Position numbers and translations under genes: made by a program. A stretch of 7,184 bases of DNA from Promethearchaeota archaeon (GTDB lineage Archaea; Asgardarchaeota; Lokiarchaeia; Sigynarchaeales; MK-D1), in contig JAEOUK010000054.1 of NCBI GenBank assembly GCA_016839385.1, forward strand, positions 1 to 7,184. Reading direction: 5' to 3'. The number at the start of each line of letters is the position of its first letter. Positions within the stretch are counted from its first letter, which is position 1. The notes under the pieces are model-generated. The model had not been told where the DNA came from. It ran no database searches and was given only the letters and a program-made list of their open reading frames with translations. Positions 1 through 5,489 of this stretch are shown here, piece by piece.

Positions 1-1007
1 AAAAGGATCCGGAAAAAAAATTCTATGATTTAAATATTGAACGGGAAATTGGTAATGTTACCATCACCAAAGGAGATGTTGAATTCACCATTGATGATTC
101 ATTGAAACCAGCTGACGCCCTTAAAGGGGATAAGGTGGTTAAAATTAATGAATATCTGGAACATTTATATCAGATAAACCGGATCATCTATCAAAAAACA
201 GACGATATGCAGAAGACCGGGGGAGTTTTCAAAGTAGTGTGTGTTCATCCCGAACGTGTTCTTTTAAGTCTAGTCTTTTTTGATATCATTGTGGAAGTAG
301 CTACATCCAAGCCTATGGATCACTTCATTAAAGATGCAAAGTTGGTAAAATGGATACAGCAGTTTTCTGGGGTACGAGGAGCAATTTCAGCCGCTCGATT
401 TATTAGTTTCTTAAAAGTAATCTTAACATCTCTGCGTGAAGATGTGTATGATGTATTGCGAATATCTAGAATTGCATTAATGGAAACATATGACAATTTG
501 CAATTCCTATTTGCCCCTGTTGGAATAGATGAGGCGACAAATTTCGAAAAGAAAAAGTATTTTTTGAAAAATGCTGCAGCATTGCTAACTCAATTAGGAA
601 TCGAACCTCAGATGTCCGTGATGAGTGGTGGACGCTTCGGAGATGTTGGTCGTAATAAGTTTGTAGATGAAACTTTGGAAACTGCAGAATTACTAACAAA
701 TTATTTTGAAAAAGAAGCGAAGATTAAATACAAAATTTTCAATGACCAAATTTTAATTGAAAATGCAGTGAAGAAAGCAAATTTCCTACTTGCCCCTGAT
801 GGGGTATCAGGAAATTTCATTTATCGAACTCTAGTCTATTTAGGAGGAGGTAAAGCATATGGTGCCTTATACTCTTCTGTTTACTTCAAGCATGGAAAAG
901 TGTTAATTGATACTTCTCGAGTGGCAAAAGAAGCAGAAATCGAAGGAAGTTTAATTCAAGCAGCGGGATTTACAAAACTATTACAAAAAGAGAATAAGAA
1001 GAAATAA
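1..1007 (+). CDS. mtxX: MtxX / methanogenesis marker protein 4-like protein, 5' partial
   Basis: The frame is open from the left window edge (first full codon at 3) to TAA at 1005-1007, giving at least 334 residues; the start is outside the window. The TTG at 102 is a poor start: the nearest Shine-Dalgarno-like AAAGGAG (69-75) is 26 bases away and the frame continues upstream. Counting from codon 3, motifs that match my memory of the MtxX/marker 4 family are VRGAISA (124-130), FAPVGIDE (170-177), MSGGRFGDVGR (207-217), ILIENAVKKANFLLAPDG (250-267), SGNFIYRTLVYLGGG (269-283) and DTSR (303-306). That family is related to phosphate acyltransferases, has no proven reaction, and was named for co-occurrence with methanogenesis. 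The first about 120 residues do not show the glycine-rich opening I expect, so this member is diverged or enlarged there. No signal peptide or membrane segment is evident; probably cytosolic. Family fairly confident, function unknown. Confidence 0.68.
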   Translation, partial: KDPEKKFYDLNIEREIGNVTITKGDVEFTIDDSLKPADALKGDKVVKINEYLEHLYQINRIIYQKTDDMQKTGGVFKVVCVHPERVLLSLVFFDIIVEVATSKPMDHFIKDAKLVKWIQQFSGVRGAISAARFISFLKVILTSLREDVYDVLRISRIALMETYDNLQFLFAPVGIDEATNFEKKKYFLKNAAALLTQLGIEPQMSVMSGGRFGDVGRNKFVDETLETAELLTNYFEKEAKIKYKIFNDQILIENAVKKANFLLAPDGVSGNFIYRTLVYLGGGKAYGALYSSVYFKHGKVLIDTSRVAKEAEIEGSLIQAAGFTKLLQKENKKK

Positions 1008-1011
1008 ATAA
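984..1011 (-). terminator. Putative T-rich terminator of the ribosomal operon
   Basis: Read on the minus strand just after the uL15 stop, this stretch is almost entirely pyrimidine and T-rich, ending in a run of five T (985-989). Archaeal transcription commonly ends at U-rich tracts without a hairpin. The tract lies inside the last codons of the opposing mtxX-like gene. No hairpin is seen; termination here is inferred. Confidence 0.4.
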
Positions 1012-1515
1012 TTACGATTCAATAATGGTCACTTTTCCTCCCGCTTTTTCTATTTCTTCAATTGCATGTTCACTAGCGGAACGAACAGTAACATTCACTT
1101 TTTTCTGAATTGCGCCTTTGGCTAAAATTTTTTGATAATTCAACTTTTCTAAATTAACAGTATACATATCTCCGGATTTTTGAGCGAGTTCTTTTTTTAC
1201 CCATCCATCTAATTGAGCATCCAATGATCCAATGTTAATTACATTTTTATGGTAAATTCTTTGAGTCGCTTGAGGTCGTTGATGTCCAATTTTTCCGAAT
1301 TGCCCAGGACTACGCTTTACTTTCTTTCCAAATGCTTTTGTAGGAAATCCTAATGACTTCTGTTTAACCATATAGGATTTTAATCCCTTTTGCCAGTCGG
1401 ATGTTAGACCATGTCCATGTTTTCTTCCGGTTTTTCTTCTGCCTTGTTGCCTTCCAAATCCATGGGTGCGTTTTCCTCGCATTTTGTTTACATTTTTTTT
1501 AAATTTCATTGTCAT
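1012..1515 (-). CDS. rpl15: 50S ribosomal protein uL15
   Basis: A 167-residue protein of the large subunit that binds 23S rRNA with a long basic N-terminal extension. The sequence shows this extension clearly: residues 4-35 are rich in Lys, Arg and Gly (KMRGKRTHGFGRQQGRRKTG at 11-30), typical of archaeal uL15, followed by a second basic stretch with FGKIGHQRP (73-81) and a globular C-terminal domain with KGAIQKKVNVTV (133-144) and AIEEIEKAGGKVTII (151-165). The ATG at 1513-1515 is preceded by TAGGAG at 1526-1531 with 10 bases between; an in-frame ATG two codons later (1507-1509) is a possible alternative start. It is the last gene of the operon, 13 bases after uL30. In many archaea secY follows uL15; here the next gene is convergent instead. 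Confidence 0.97.
   Translation of the reverse strand: MTMKFKKNVNKMRGKRTHGFGRQQGRRKTGRKHGHGLTSDWQKGLKSYMVKQKSLGFPTKAFGKKVKRSPGQFGKIGHQRPQATQRIYHKNVINIGSLDAQLDGWVKKELAQKSGDMYTVNLEKLNYQKILAKGAIQKKVNVTVRSASEHAIEEIEKAGGKVTIIES
1033..1058 (+). terminator. Putative T-rich terminator of the mtxX-like gene
   Basis: On the plus strand, 26 to 51 bases past the mtxX-like stop codon, there are pyrimidine-rich blocks with T4 (1033-1036), T5 (1045-1049) and further T-rich sequence to 1058. They fall within the 3' end of the opposing uL15 gene. This fits archaeal U-tract termination but is inferred from composition only. Confidence 0.35.
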
Positions 1516-1525
1516 TTTATGTCGA

Positions 1526-1531
1526 CTCCTA
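1526..1531 (-). promoter_or_regulatory. uL15 ribosome binding site merged with uL30 stop
   Basis: TAGGAG, in which the TAG is the uL30 stop codon (1529-1531) and AGGAG pairs with the expected 16S rRNA 3' end. It sits 10 bases before the uL15 ATG. Confidence 0.8.
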
Positions 1532-2032
1532 CATCATTTTACTCGCAAGTACATTTATGAATTCACCAACATGTCCTAATGTTCCCCCTGCATGATAGTG
1601 TTTCTTAATTGTACCTCGATGTCCTCCAATTGGTGGGTGTAATCTAAACACAGGTTTAAGATCATTAATGTCTTTGAGTTGTACTTCACCGTTGATCAAT
1701 CCCTCTGCAAAAGCTTTCACAGTGGTGAATTTCGAGTATTTTTTAATATGCTTGTCGGTTAAAGGAATATTTCCTTTAATTAGGGCTCGGTTATTCAGGA
1801 GTTTCACTACGATATCTTTATCAACTTCTCCATATGCGATATAATCTTTCGCTTTTCGGAGCATACCCATTATGCTTTTATTTGCAAATACCAAGCATGC
1901 GTGATTCGTTTTGTGTAATCGTAGCATCTTTAATGTATCTGCAATTTTGTAGTTCATATTGGGTGCTCCCCGAATCCGAATTACAAGCATGAGCTTGTTT
2001 TCTGTTTCTGTACTATCTTTGCCCTTTGTCAT
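1529..2032 (-). CDS. rpl30: 50S ribosomal protein uL30
   Basis: A 167-residue large-subunit protein of the archaeal/eukaryotic long type (bacterial uL30 is about 60 residues). The uL30 ferredoxin-like core is at about 15-70, with MLVIRIRGAP (15-24) as the first strand and TLKMLRLHKTNHACLVF (33-49) as the characteristic helix-strand segment. The archaeal C-terminal extension carries FRLHPPIGGHRGTIK (129-143) and GGTLGH (149-154), which match the conserved HPP-GG-KG pattern of eukaryotic uL30 (L7). The first 12 residues are polar and variable. The ATG at 2030-2032 follows AGGTGTG by four bases. The gene lies 15 bases downstream of uS5, and its TAG stop forms part of the uL15 ribosome binding site, so translation of the two genes is probably coupled. 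Confidence 0.97.
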   Translation of the reverse strand: MTKGKDSTETENKLMLVIRIRGAPNMNYKIADTLKMLRLHKTNHACLVFANKSIMGMLRKAKDYIAYGEVDKDIVVKLLNNRALIKGNIPLTDKHIKKYSKFTTVKAFAEGLINGEVQLKDINDLKPVFRLHPPIGGHRGTIKKHYHAGGTLGHVGEFINVLASKMM

Positions 2033-2047
2033 TTTTCACACCTGGGT

Positions 2048-2728
2048 TTATCGGCCCCATTCAGATGGTGCCATGATTTTATATGCATTTTTTAACGCGT
2101 CAATAACTGCTTTTGCAGTATTTTCCCCGTTCTTGGAATTACCTTTAATATATACATAGCAATCCTTAATTCCTGCTAAGCGTAATGGTATTTTTGCAGC
2201 ATCGGATGAAACCAAACCAGTTCCTTTTGGAGCGGGACTTAATCGAACCATTACACTACCTGTTTTACCTTCGGTAGTATATGCAATGCTGTGATTATCG
2301 CCACAGTTACAGTCCCAACTTCCACATCCTCGTTTCACTGGAATGATGCCTAACTTTGCTTTGTTAATACTTTTACGAATCGCTGGACCGACTTCTTTAT
2401 GTTTTACAGAACCGATTCCTACATATCCCTCACCATTTCCTACACAAACAGTAGCTTTAAATTTGGATTGTTGCCCTGCGTCTGTTTGTTTTTGGACCAT
2501 GTTAATATCTACAACTTCCTCTTTCATATTGGGAAGTAACATATCAAAGATTTCTTTTTCACGAACTTTGTAGTTATTTTGAAAAATCTCTTCAATGGTT
2601 GTGATTAATCCACTTTTTACCGCATCACCTAAGGAGGTACGTGGTATCCATTCCGCGGGTTGAGGTCTTCGTCTAATTTTGCGATCCCGGCCCCTTCTAG
2701 GTCCGGATTTATTATCTGTATTGGACAT
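2048..2728 (-). CDS. rps5: 30S ribosomal protein uS5
   Basis: A 226-residue small-subunit protein acting in decoding accuracy and in forming the mRNA entry channel. The N-terminal double-stranded-RNA-binding-like domain spans about 60-135, with VQKQTDAGQQSKFKATVCVG (78-97) and AIRKSINKAKLGIIPVKRG (116-134); the C-terminal domain begins near 150 with GSVMVRLSPAPKGTGLV (157-173). The cysteine-bearing loop GCGSWDCNCGDNHSI (134-148) is a hallmark of archaeal uS5. I chose ATG 2726-2728 because AAAGGTAG lies just before it, downstream of the uL18 stop, and because the protein then starts with the usual basic leader. A longer frame runs to 2779 and would overlap uL18 by 38 bases, adding 17 residues without similarity to the family. 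Neighbours: uL18 before (13-base gap), uL30 after (15-base gap). Confidence 0.96.
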   Translation of the reverse strand: MSNTDNKSGPRRGRDRKIRRRPQPAEWIPRTSLGDAVKSGLITTIEEIFQNNYKVREKEIFDMLLPNMKEEVVDINMVQKQTDAGQQSKFKATVCVGNGEGYVGIGSVKHKEVGPAIRKSINKAKLGIIPVKRGCGSWDCNCGDNHSIAYTTEGKTGSVMVRLSPAPKGTGLVSSDAAKIPLRLAGIKDCYVYIKGNSKNGENTAKAVIDALKNAYKIMAPSEWGR

Positions 2729-2732
2729 ATAA

Positions 2733-2740
2733 CTACCTTT
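2733..2740 (-). promoter_or_regulatory. uS5 ribosome binding site
   Basis: AAAGGTAG lies 4 bases upstream of the ATG at 2726-2728 and just after the uL18 TAA. It decides for this start over the longer open frame beginning at 2779 inside uL18. Confidence 0.65.
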
Positions 2741-2741
2741 A

Positions 2742-3329
2742 TTATGGTTTCTTTGTAATACTATTCTTAACTTTATCAAAATCCTCAGTAATCTTGGCTG
2801 GATCTAATCCATTTTTGATATAGGCTGAGAATTCCTTTTCATATTCCTTTTTACTCTTCTTTTTGATTAATTCAGCGTATTGTTTAATATGCATTCCATT
2901 TATTCGAGAATCCAAGTGCAGTTTTTCAAAAATGTTTTCTCCGTGGGGAACGCCAATTCCTGCATCTAAGAATCCTTTAAATGCCGAAAATACTCGGTGT
3001 TTATGTACTAAAATTCCAACATCAAGAACACATTCTTGAACTTTTTTGCTTTTAGCACGTAATCCACATAAATATCCCACTAAATATGCAGAGGGAATAT
3101 TACCTGAGTTGTATTTCCATCCGAATTTAGTTAATTGACTTGAATGTGCACTAGCAATGACTTTATCCCCTTTGAGACTTGCTTCTATTACTTGGACAAC
3201 TACCGAATTAATACTTGCTCGAATTACCAAACGCAATTTTCCTGAAAGTACTAACTTCAAACGAGCATGATAGTTGGTTTTTCCTTCTCTACGTCTACGC
3301 ATAGATACACGATATCTTGGACCTGCCAT
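2742..3329 (-). CDS. rpl18: 50S ribosomal protein uL18
   Basis: A 195-residue protein that binds 5S rRNA in the central protuberance together with uL5. It is the long archaeal/eukaryotic form: the basic N-terminus PRYRVSMRRRREGKTNYHAR (4-23) matches the conserved opening of eukaryotic uL18 (L5), followed by RLKLVLSGKLRLVIRAS (23-39), GWKYNSGNIPSAYLVGYLCG (70-89) and VLDVGILVHKHRVFSAFKG (101-119), then LDAGIGVPHGENIF (121-134). The C-terminal part (about 140-195) is helical and lysine-rich. ATG 3327-3329 is preferred over an in-frame TTG two codons upstream, since GTGAT lies exactly five bases before the ATG; the TTG itself would be too close to that site. An in-frame TGA just upstream limits any longer start. 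It follows eL19 by 12 bases. Confidence 0.96.
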   Translation of the reverse strand: MAGPRYRVSMRRRREGKTNYHARLKLVLSGKLRLVIRASINSVVVQVIEASLKGDKVIASAHSSQLTKFGWKYNSGNIPSAYLVGYLCGLRAKSKKVQECVLDVGILVHKHRVFSAFKGFLDAGIGVPHGENIFEKLHLDSRINGMHIKQYAELIKKKSKKEYEKEFSAYIKNGLDPAKITEDFDKVKNSITKKP

Positions 3330-3334
3330 GTTCA

Positions 3335-3340
3335 ATCACT
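3335..3340 (-). promoter_or_regulatory. uL18 ribosome binding site (GTGAT type)
   Basis: AGTGAT, with GTGAT (3335-3339) five bases before ATG 3327-3329. This matches the AUCAC part of the 16S rRNA 3' end expected in archaea. Same sequence and spacing as before uL6 and eL19. Confidence 0.65.
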
Positions 3341-3341
3341 T

Positions 3342-3791
3342 TTATTTTTTGATGAGTTTCTGTTCTCTTAAATATCGGTGAAGAGTTGCTACCGATTTAA
3401 AGGAACCTCCTTTTGCACGGAGATACATTTTTCGATATACACTTTTATCAATCTTCCCTGTATCTCGTAATTGTTTCAATTCTCTTCGCAAGGGACGAAT
3501 GGTATTAATCCACGAGCGTTTAGTAGGATTACGTGCAGTTGCTACCCCTTTTCGTTTTCCATAACCACGAGCTCTTCCCCTTTTCTTTCGTTCTTTTCTC
3601 AAATTTGTCCTATATTTACTATTTCCTTTCTTTTGACGCTTTTGGATGATCCCTTGCTGGATCAAATTTCGAATATCTTCTCGCGTAATTGCCATGATGA
3701 CTTCATCAATATAATCGGGTTCGATGTGAATCCGATGGATCCCACATTTCAGGATCTCGGCGGCCATTCGCTTTTGAGCTGCTACATTCAT
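3342..3791 (-). CDS. rpl19e: 50S ribosomal protein eL19
   Basis: A 149-residue large-subunit protein found in archaea and eukaryotes only, near the usual archaeal length. The globular N-terminal part has QKRMAAEILKCGIHRIHIEP (6-25) and ITREDIRNLIQQGIIQKRQK (35-54), both typical of the family. The central basic loop KGNSKYRTNLRKERKKRGRA (55-74) followed by GYGKRKGVATARNPTKRSW (76-94) inserts into rRNA. The C-terminal helical part has IRPLRRELKQLRDTGKID (98-115) and YRKMYLRAKGGSFKSVATLH (119-138). The ATG at 3789-3791 lies six bases after the eL32 TGA stop, and GTGAT ends five bases before it. It is between eL32 and uL18, the usual archaeal place. In eukaryotes and archaea eL19 takes part in intersubunit contacts; nothing unusual here. 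Confidence 0.97.
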   Translation of the reverse strand: MNVAAQKRMAAEILKCGIHRIHIEPDYIDEVIMAITREDIRNLIQQGIIQKRQKKGNSKYRTNLRKERKKRGRARGYGKRKGVATARNPTKRSWINTIRPLRRELKQLRDTGKIDKSVYRKMYLRAKGGSFKSVATLHRYLREQKLIKK

Positions 3792-3796
3792 TTATA

Positions 3797-3803
3797 ATCA
3801 CTT
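3797..3803 (-). promoter_or_regulatory. eL19 ribosome binding site overlapping eL32 stop
   Basis: AAGTGAT, with GTGAT at 3797-3801 and five bases (TATAA) to the eL19 ATG. The TGA within it is the eL32 stop codon (3798-3800), so termination of eL32 occurs on the eL19 binding site. Confidence 0.7.
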
Positions 3804-4301
3804 ACTTTTACTCGTGGTTTTTTTACTGGATTTCTTCTTTCGTGAAGATTTCTTCTTGGCTTTCTTCTTTTTCTCTTTCTTTGGTTCTTCCTTAGTCTGA
3901 AGTAATTCAGAGTAGGGAATTCTCAAATTTAAGACCCGAAAACCTTTAGATTGTATCTCCTCGACAAGATTTAATCGTTTTTTTATTCCTAATTTTGAGG
4001 AAATCATAATCCCATGAATTTTTGGATCCAGCTTCTCTAATTCTTCAATGTGGGTTATGTGGATTTCTTTTAGTCCGGATGGGTGTAAACCTCTAATCTT
4101 TCTAGGAGCCCGATATCCAACGTTTGGACTTTTTACTCCACTTTTCTTCTTTTGGCGTGTATCAGAGTCGATGCCCTTAGCTGCACGCCATCCTCCATTG
4201 ACACGTTTGTATCTCCACGATTCAATACGTCGAAAAGAGGGTTTTTTTCTCTGGATCTGTTTACGTAATTTTATTAATCGTTCGGTTTCTGCTTTAGTCA
4301 T
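3798..4301 (-). CDS. rpl32e: 50S ribosomal protein eL32 with lysine-rich tail
   Basis: A 167-residue large-subunit protein specific to archaea and eukaryotes. The core runs from about 8 to 135: RRIESWRYKRVNGGWRAAKG (24-43) and KSGVKSPNVGYRAPRKIRG (53-71) are the family signatures, followed by GLHPSGLKEI (71-80) and the C-terminal part with IMISSKLGIKKRLNLVEE (98-115) and GFRVLNLR (120-127). The last 32 residues (136-167) form a low-complexity tail with 17 Lys, one Arg and several Ser, longer than I expect for a compact archaeal eL32 of about 130 residues. The ATG at 4299-4301 follows TAGGATGG by seven bases, where TAG is the uL6 stop. The stop is TGA, unlike its mostly TAA/TAG neighbours, and lies in the eL19 ribosome binding site. 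Confidence 0.96.
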   Translation of the reverse strand: MTKAETERLIKLRKQIQRKKPSFRRIESWRYKRVNGGWRAAKGIDSDTRQKKKSGVKSPNVGYRAPRKIRGLHPSGLKEIHITHIEELEKLDPKIHGIMISSKLGIKKRLNLVEEIQSKGFRVLNLRIPYSELLQTKEEPKKEKKKKAKKKSSRKKKSSKKTTSKSK

Positions 4302-4308
4302 TCTTTTT

Positions 4309-4316
4309 CCATCCTA
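4309..4316 (-). promoter_or_regulatory. eL32 ribosome binding site merged with uL6 stop
   Basis: TAGGATGG, in which TAG (4314-4316) is the uL6 stop codon. It lies seven bases before the eL32 ATG and is an imperfect match to AGGAGG. Confidence 0.6.
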
Positions 4317-4892
4317 CACTTTTAATTTCCAGACAAGATCGTCTCCAAGATATTTTTCATAGACATAGATACCATCTTGGAATATTCTCTTGTCTTTTTG
4401 ACGAATTCTACAGGTATTTTGAATATTTGCGCAGGTTTGTCCCACTTCTTCCTTATCGATACCGCTAACTTCAACATCTTCCTTGGAAGCTTTTACTTCA
4501 ATAGGGTGTGATCCCGCTTTGAAAGTAATACGTGGGCTTCGTTCTCCAATAAAATTCTTGATTAAGATTTTATTTCCTTCGGTACTAACTGTAATGGGGA
4601 AGTGGGAATACGCTATTTTCATTTTATAGAGATATCCCTTGGTTACTCCATCTATCATGTTATGAAGAACGCTACGAAGTGTACCTAACTTTGCTTCCGT
4701 GGATTTTCGAGCGAAATAGGAAGAAATTTTGACGATGCTATCCTGGTACAGAATATCAATATGCTTCATATGGGAGAAATCCTTCACAACTTTGCCTTTT
4801 GGACCTTCAATTGTGATAACCATTTCATTTATGCTGAAGGTGATATCCTTGGGGATCTCCACGCTTACTTCCGATTTAAACGATTTTACCAT
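4314..4892 (-). CDS. rpl6: 50S ribosomal protein uL6
   Basis: A 192-residue large-subunit protein located near the factor-binding region and the sarcin-ricin loop. It has the two repeated alpha/beta domains of the family: the first at about 8-90 with VEIPKDITFSINEMVITIEG (11-30), PKGKVVKDFS (31-40) and LGTLRSVLHNMIDGVTKGY (69-87), the second at about 91-185 with FPITVSTEGNKILIKNFIGE (98-117), followed by RSPRITFKAG (118-127) and VEVSGIDKEEVGQTCANIQ (140-158). RIRQKDKRIFQDGIYVYEK (162-180) is the archaeal/eukaryotic C-terminal signature. The ATG at 4890-4892 has GTGAT exactly five bases upstream. It sits between uS8 (21-base gap) and eL32 (12-base gap). Nothing is missing from the family pattern. 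Confidence 0.97.
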   Translation of the reverse strand: MVKSFKSEVSVEIPKDITFSINEMVITIEGPKGKVVKDFSHMKHIDILYQDSIVKISSYFARKSTEAKLGTLRSVLHNMIDGVTKGYLYKMKIAYSHFPITVSTEGNKILIKNFIGERSPRITFKAGSHPIEVKASKEDVEVSGIDKEEVGQTCANIQNTCRIRQKDKRIFQDGIYVYEKYLGDDLVWKLKV

Positions 4893-4897
4893 TTATT

Positions 4898-4904
4898 ATC
4901 ACTT
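4898..4904 (-). promoter_or_regulatory. uL6 ribosome binding site (GTGAT type)
   Basis: AAGTGAT, with GTGAT at 4898-4902 and five bases (AATAA) to the uL6 ATG. Nearly identical, including the spacer, to the site before eL19. Confidence 0.7.
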
Positions 4905-4913
4905 CATTTGATT

Positions 4914-5303
4914 TTAATAGGCAAACGCAAGTAGCCGTCCACCTAGATTTCTTCTTTTTGCCTCGGTATGGGTCATTACTCCTTTAGGCGTGGATACGAT
5001 AAGTAATCCAAAACTCACGGAAGGTAAGTAACGTTTTTCCATAAGCTCAAATTTTTTCACCTTGACAGGATGTCTTGGCTTAATGACACCACATTTGTTT
5101 ATTCTTCCAAGCAATTCCAATCGGAATTTTCCCATTCGACCATCATCGATGTACTCAAATTCTCCGATATATCCGTTTGCTTGTAATATTCTTAAGCAGA
5201 TGCCGATCAATTTGGATGCGGGGCGAATAACTACATATCGCTTTCCGGCATGCTCTGCATTTTTTATATTAGAAAACGCGTCTGCTAATGGATCATGTAA
5301 CAC
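4914..5303 (-). CDS. rps8: 30S ribosomal protein uS8 (GTG start)
   Basis: A 129-residue primary 16S rRNA-binding protein that organises the central domain of the small subunit; 129-130 residues is the usual archaeal length. The N-terminal domain starts with [20 protein letters not shown] (2-21) and the segment [20 protein letters not shown] (33-52). The C-terminal rRNA-binding domain ends with [20 protein letters not shown] (104-123), the family signature (STPKG-MTH-EA), then LLAFAY. The start is GTG at 5301-5303: there is no ATG at the family N-terminus, the protein aligns from this codon, and AGGAG lies nine bases upstream. It follows uS14 by 12 bases, and the uS14 TAG stop is part of the binding site, suggesting coupled translation. 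Confidence 0.97.
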   Translation of the reverse strand: MLHDPLADAFSNIKNAEHAGKRYVVIRPASKLIGICLRILQANGYIGEFEYIDDGRMGKFRLELLGRINKCGVIKPRHPVKVKKFELMEKRYLPSVSFGLLIVSTPKGVMTHTEAKRRNLGGRLLAFAY

Positions 5304-5312
5304 TTTTTCTGT

Positions 5313-5318
5313 CTCCTA
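5313..5318 (-). promoter_or_regulatory. uS8 ribosome binding site merged with uS14 stop
   Basis: TAGGAG; TAG (5316-5318) is the uS14 stop and AGGAG is the Shine-Dalgarno core, nine bases before the GTG start of uS8. It supports the GTG start. Confidence 0.8.
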
Positions 5319-5477
5319 ATCATATTTTTTAAACCCAATTTTATCTGCTGTTTCTCGAAAACAACGACGGCAAATCATCAATCCATATGATCGGATGATA
5401 GCTTTGTTGGTTCCACATCGTCTACAGAACCGGGTTCCTTTTGAGGATCTTCTTTTAGTCTTTTTCTGTGAACTCAT
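5316..5477 (-). CDS. rps14: 30S ribosomal protein uS14, short zinc-binding type
   Basis: A small gene of 53 codons plus TAG, found by reading the gap between uL5 and uS8 on the minus strand. The protein starts [18 protein letters not shown] and ends DKIGFKKYD. It carries two CxxC pairs, C18-RR-C21 and C36-RR-C39, separated by 14 residues, which form the zinc site of the short uS14 type. [11 protein letters not shown] (32-42) matches the conserved family core. It belongs to the head of the small subunit, next to uS3 and uS10 in known structures. The ATG at 5475-5477 is preceded by AGGTGG starting at the uL5 stop, four bases before the start codon. Its place between uL5 and uS8 is the standard one. 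Very confident despite the short length. Confidence 0.96.
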   Translation of the reverse strand: MSSQKKTKRRSSKGTRFCRRCGTNKAIIRSYGLMICRRCFRETADKIGFKKYD

Positions 5478-5481
5478 AATA

Positions 5482-5489
5482 CCACCTTA
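5482..5489 (-). promoter_or_regulatory. uS14 ribosome binding site merged with uL5 stop
   Basis: TAAGGTGG; TAA (5487-5489) is the uL5 stop codon and AGGTGG is a strong archaeal Shine-Dalgarno match four bases before the uS14 ATG. Confidence 0.75.

Noticed and set aside
466..699. 77-codon open frame on the minus strand opposite the mtxX-like gene
   Set aside because: It lies antisense to the most conserved part of the mtxX-like protein and has no recognisable features.
102..1007. Plus-strand gene beginning at TTG 102 as a complete 301-residue protein
   Set aside because: The frame is open upstream to the window edge with plausible coding sequence, and the only Shine-Dalgarno-like sequence (69-75) is too far from 102. 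The gene is treated as 5' partial.
2048..2779. Longer uS5 starting at 2779
   Set aside because: It would overlap uL18 by 38 bases, adds 17 residues unlike the family N-terminus, and has no better binding site than the ATG at 2728 with AAAGGTAG.
3801..3825. A7 run near the 3' end of eL32 as a programmed frameshift site
   Set aside because: The run is in frame as AAA AAA A, not a canonical X XXY YYZ heptamer in the zero frame, and the reading frame ends shortly after with a normal TGA. Poly-lysine coding explains it.
3471..4362. Open frames on the plus strand opposite eL19 and eL32 (3471-3797 and 4048-4362)
   Set aside because: They are exact antisense shadows of well-recognised ribosomal genes, have hydrophobic/Cys-rich composition expected from antisense reading of Lys/Arg-rich genes, and show no family similarity.
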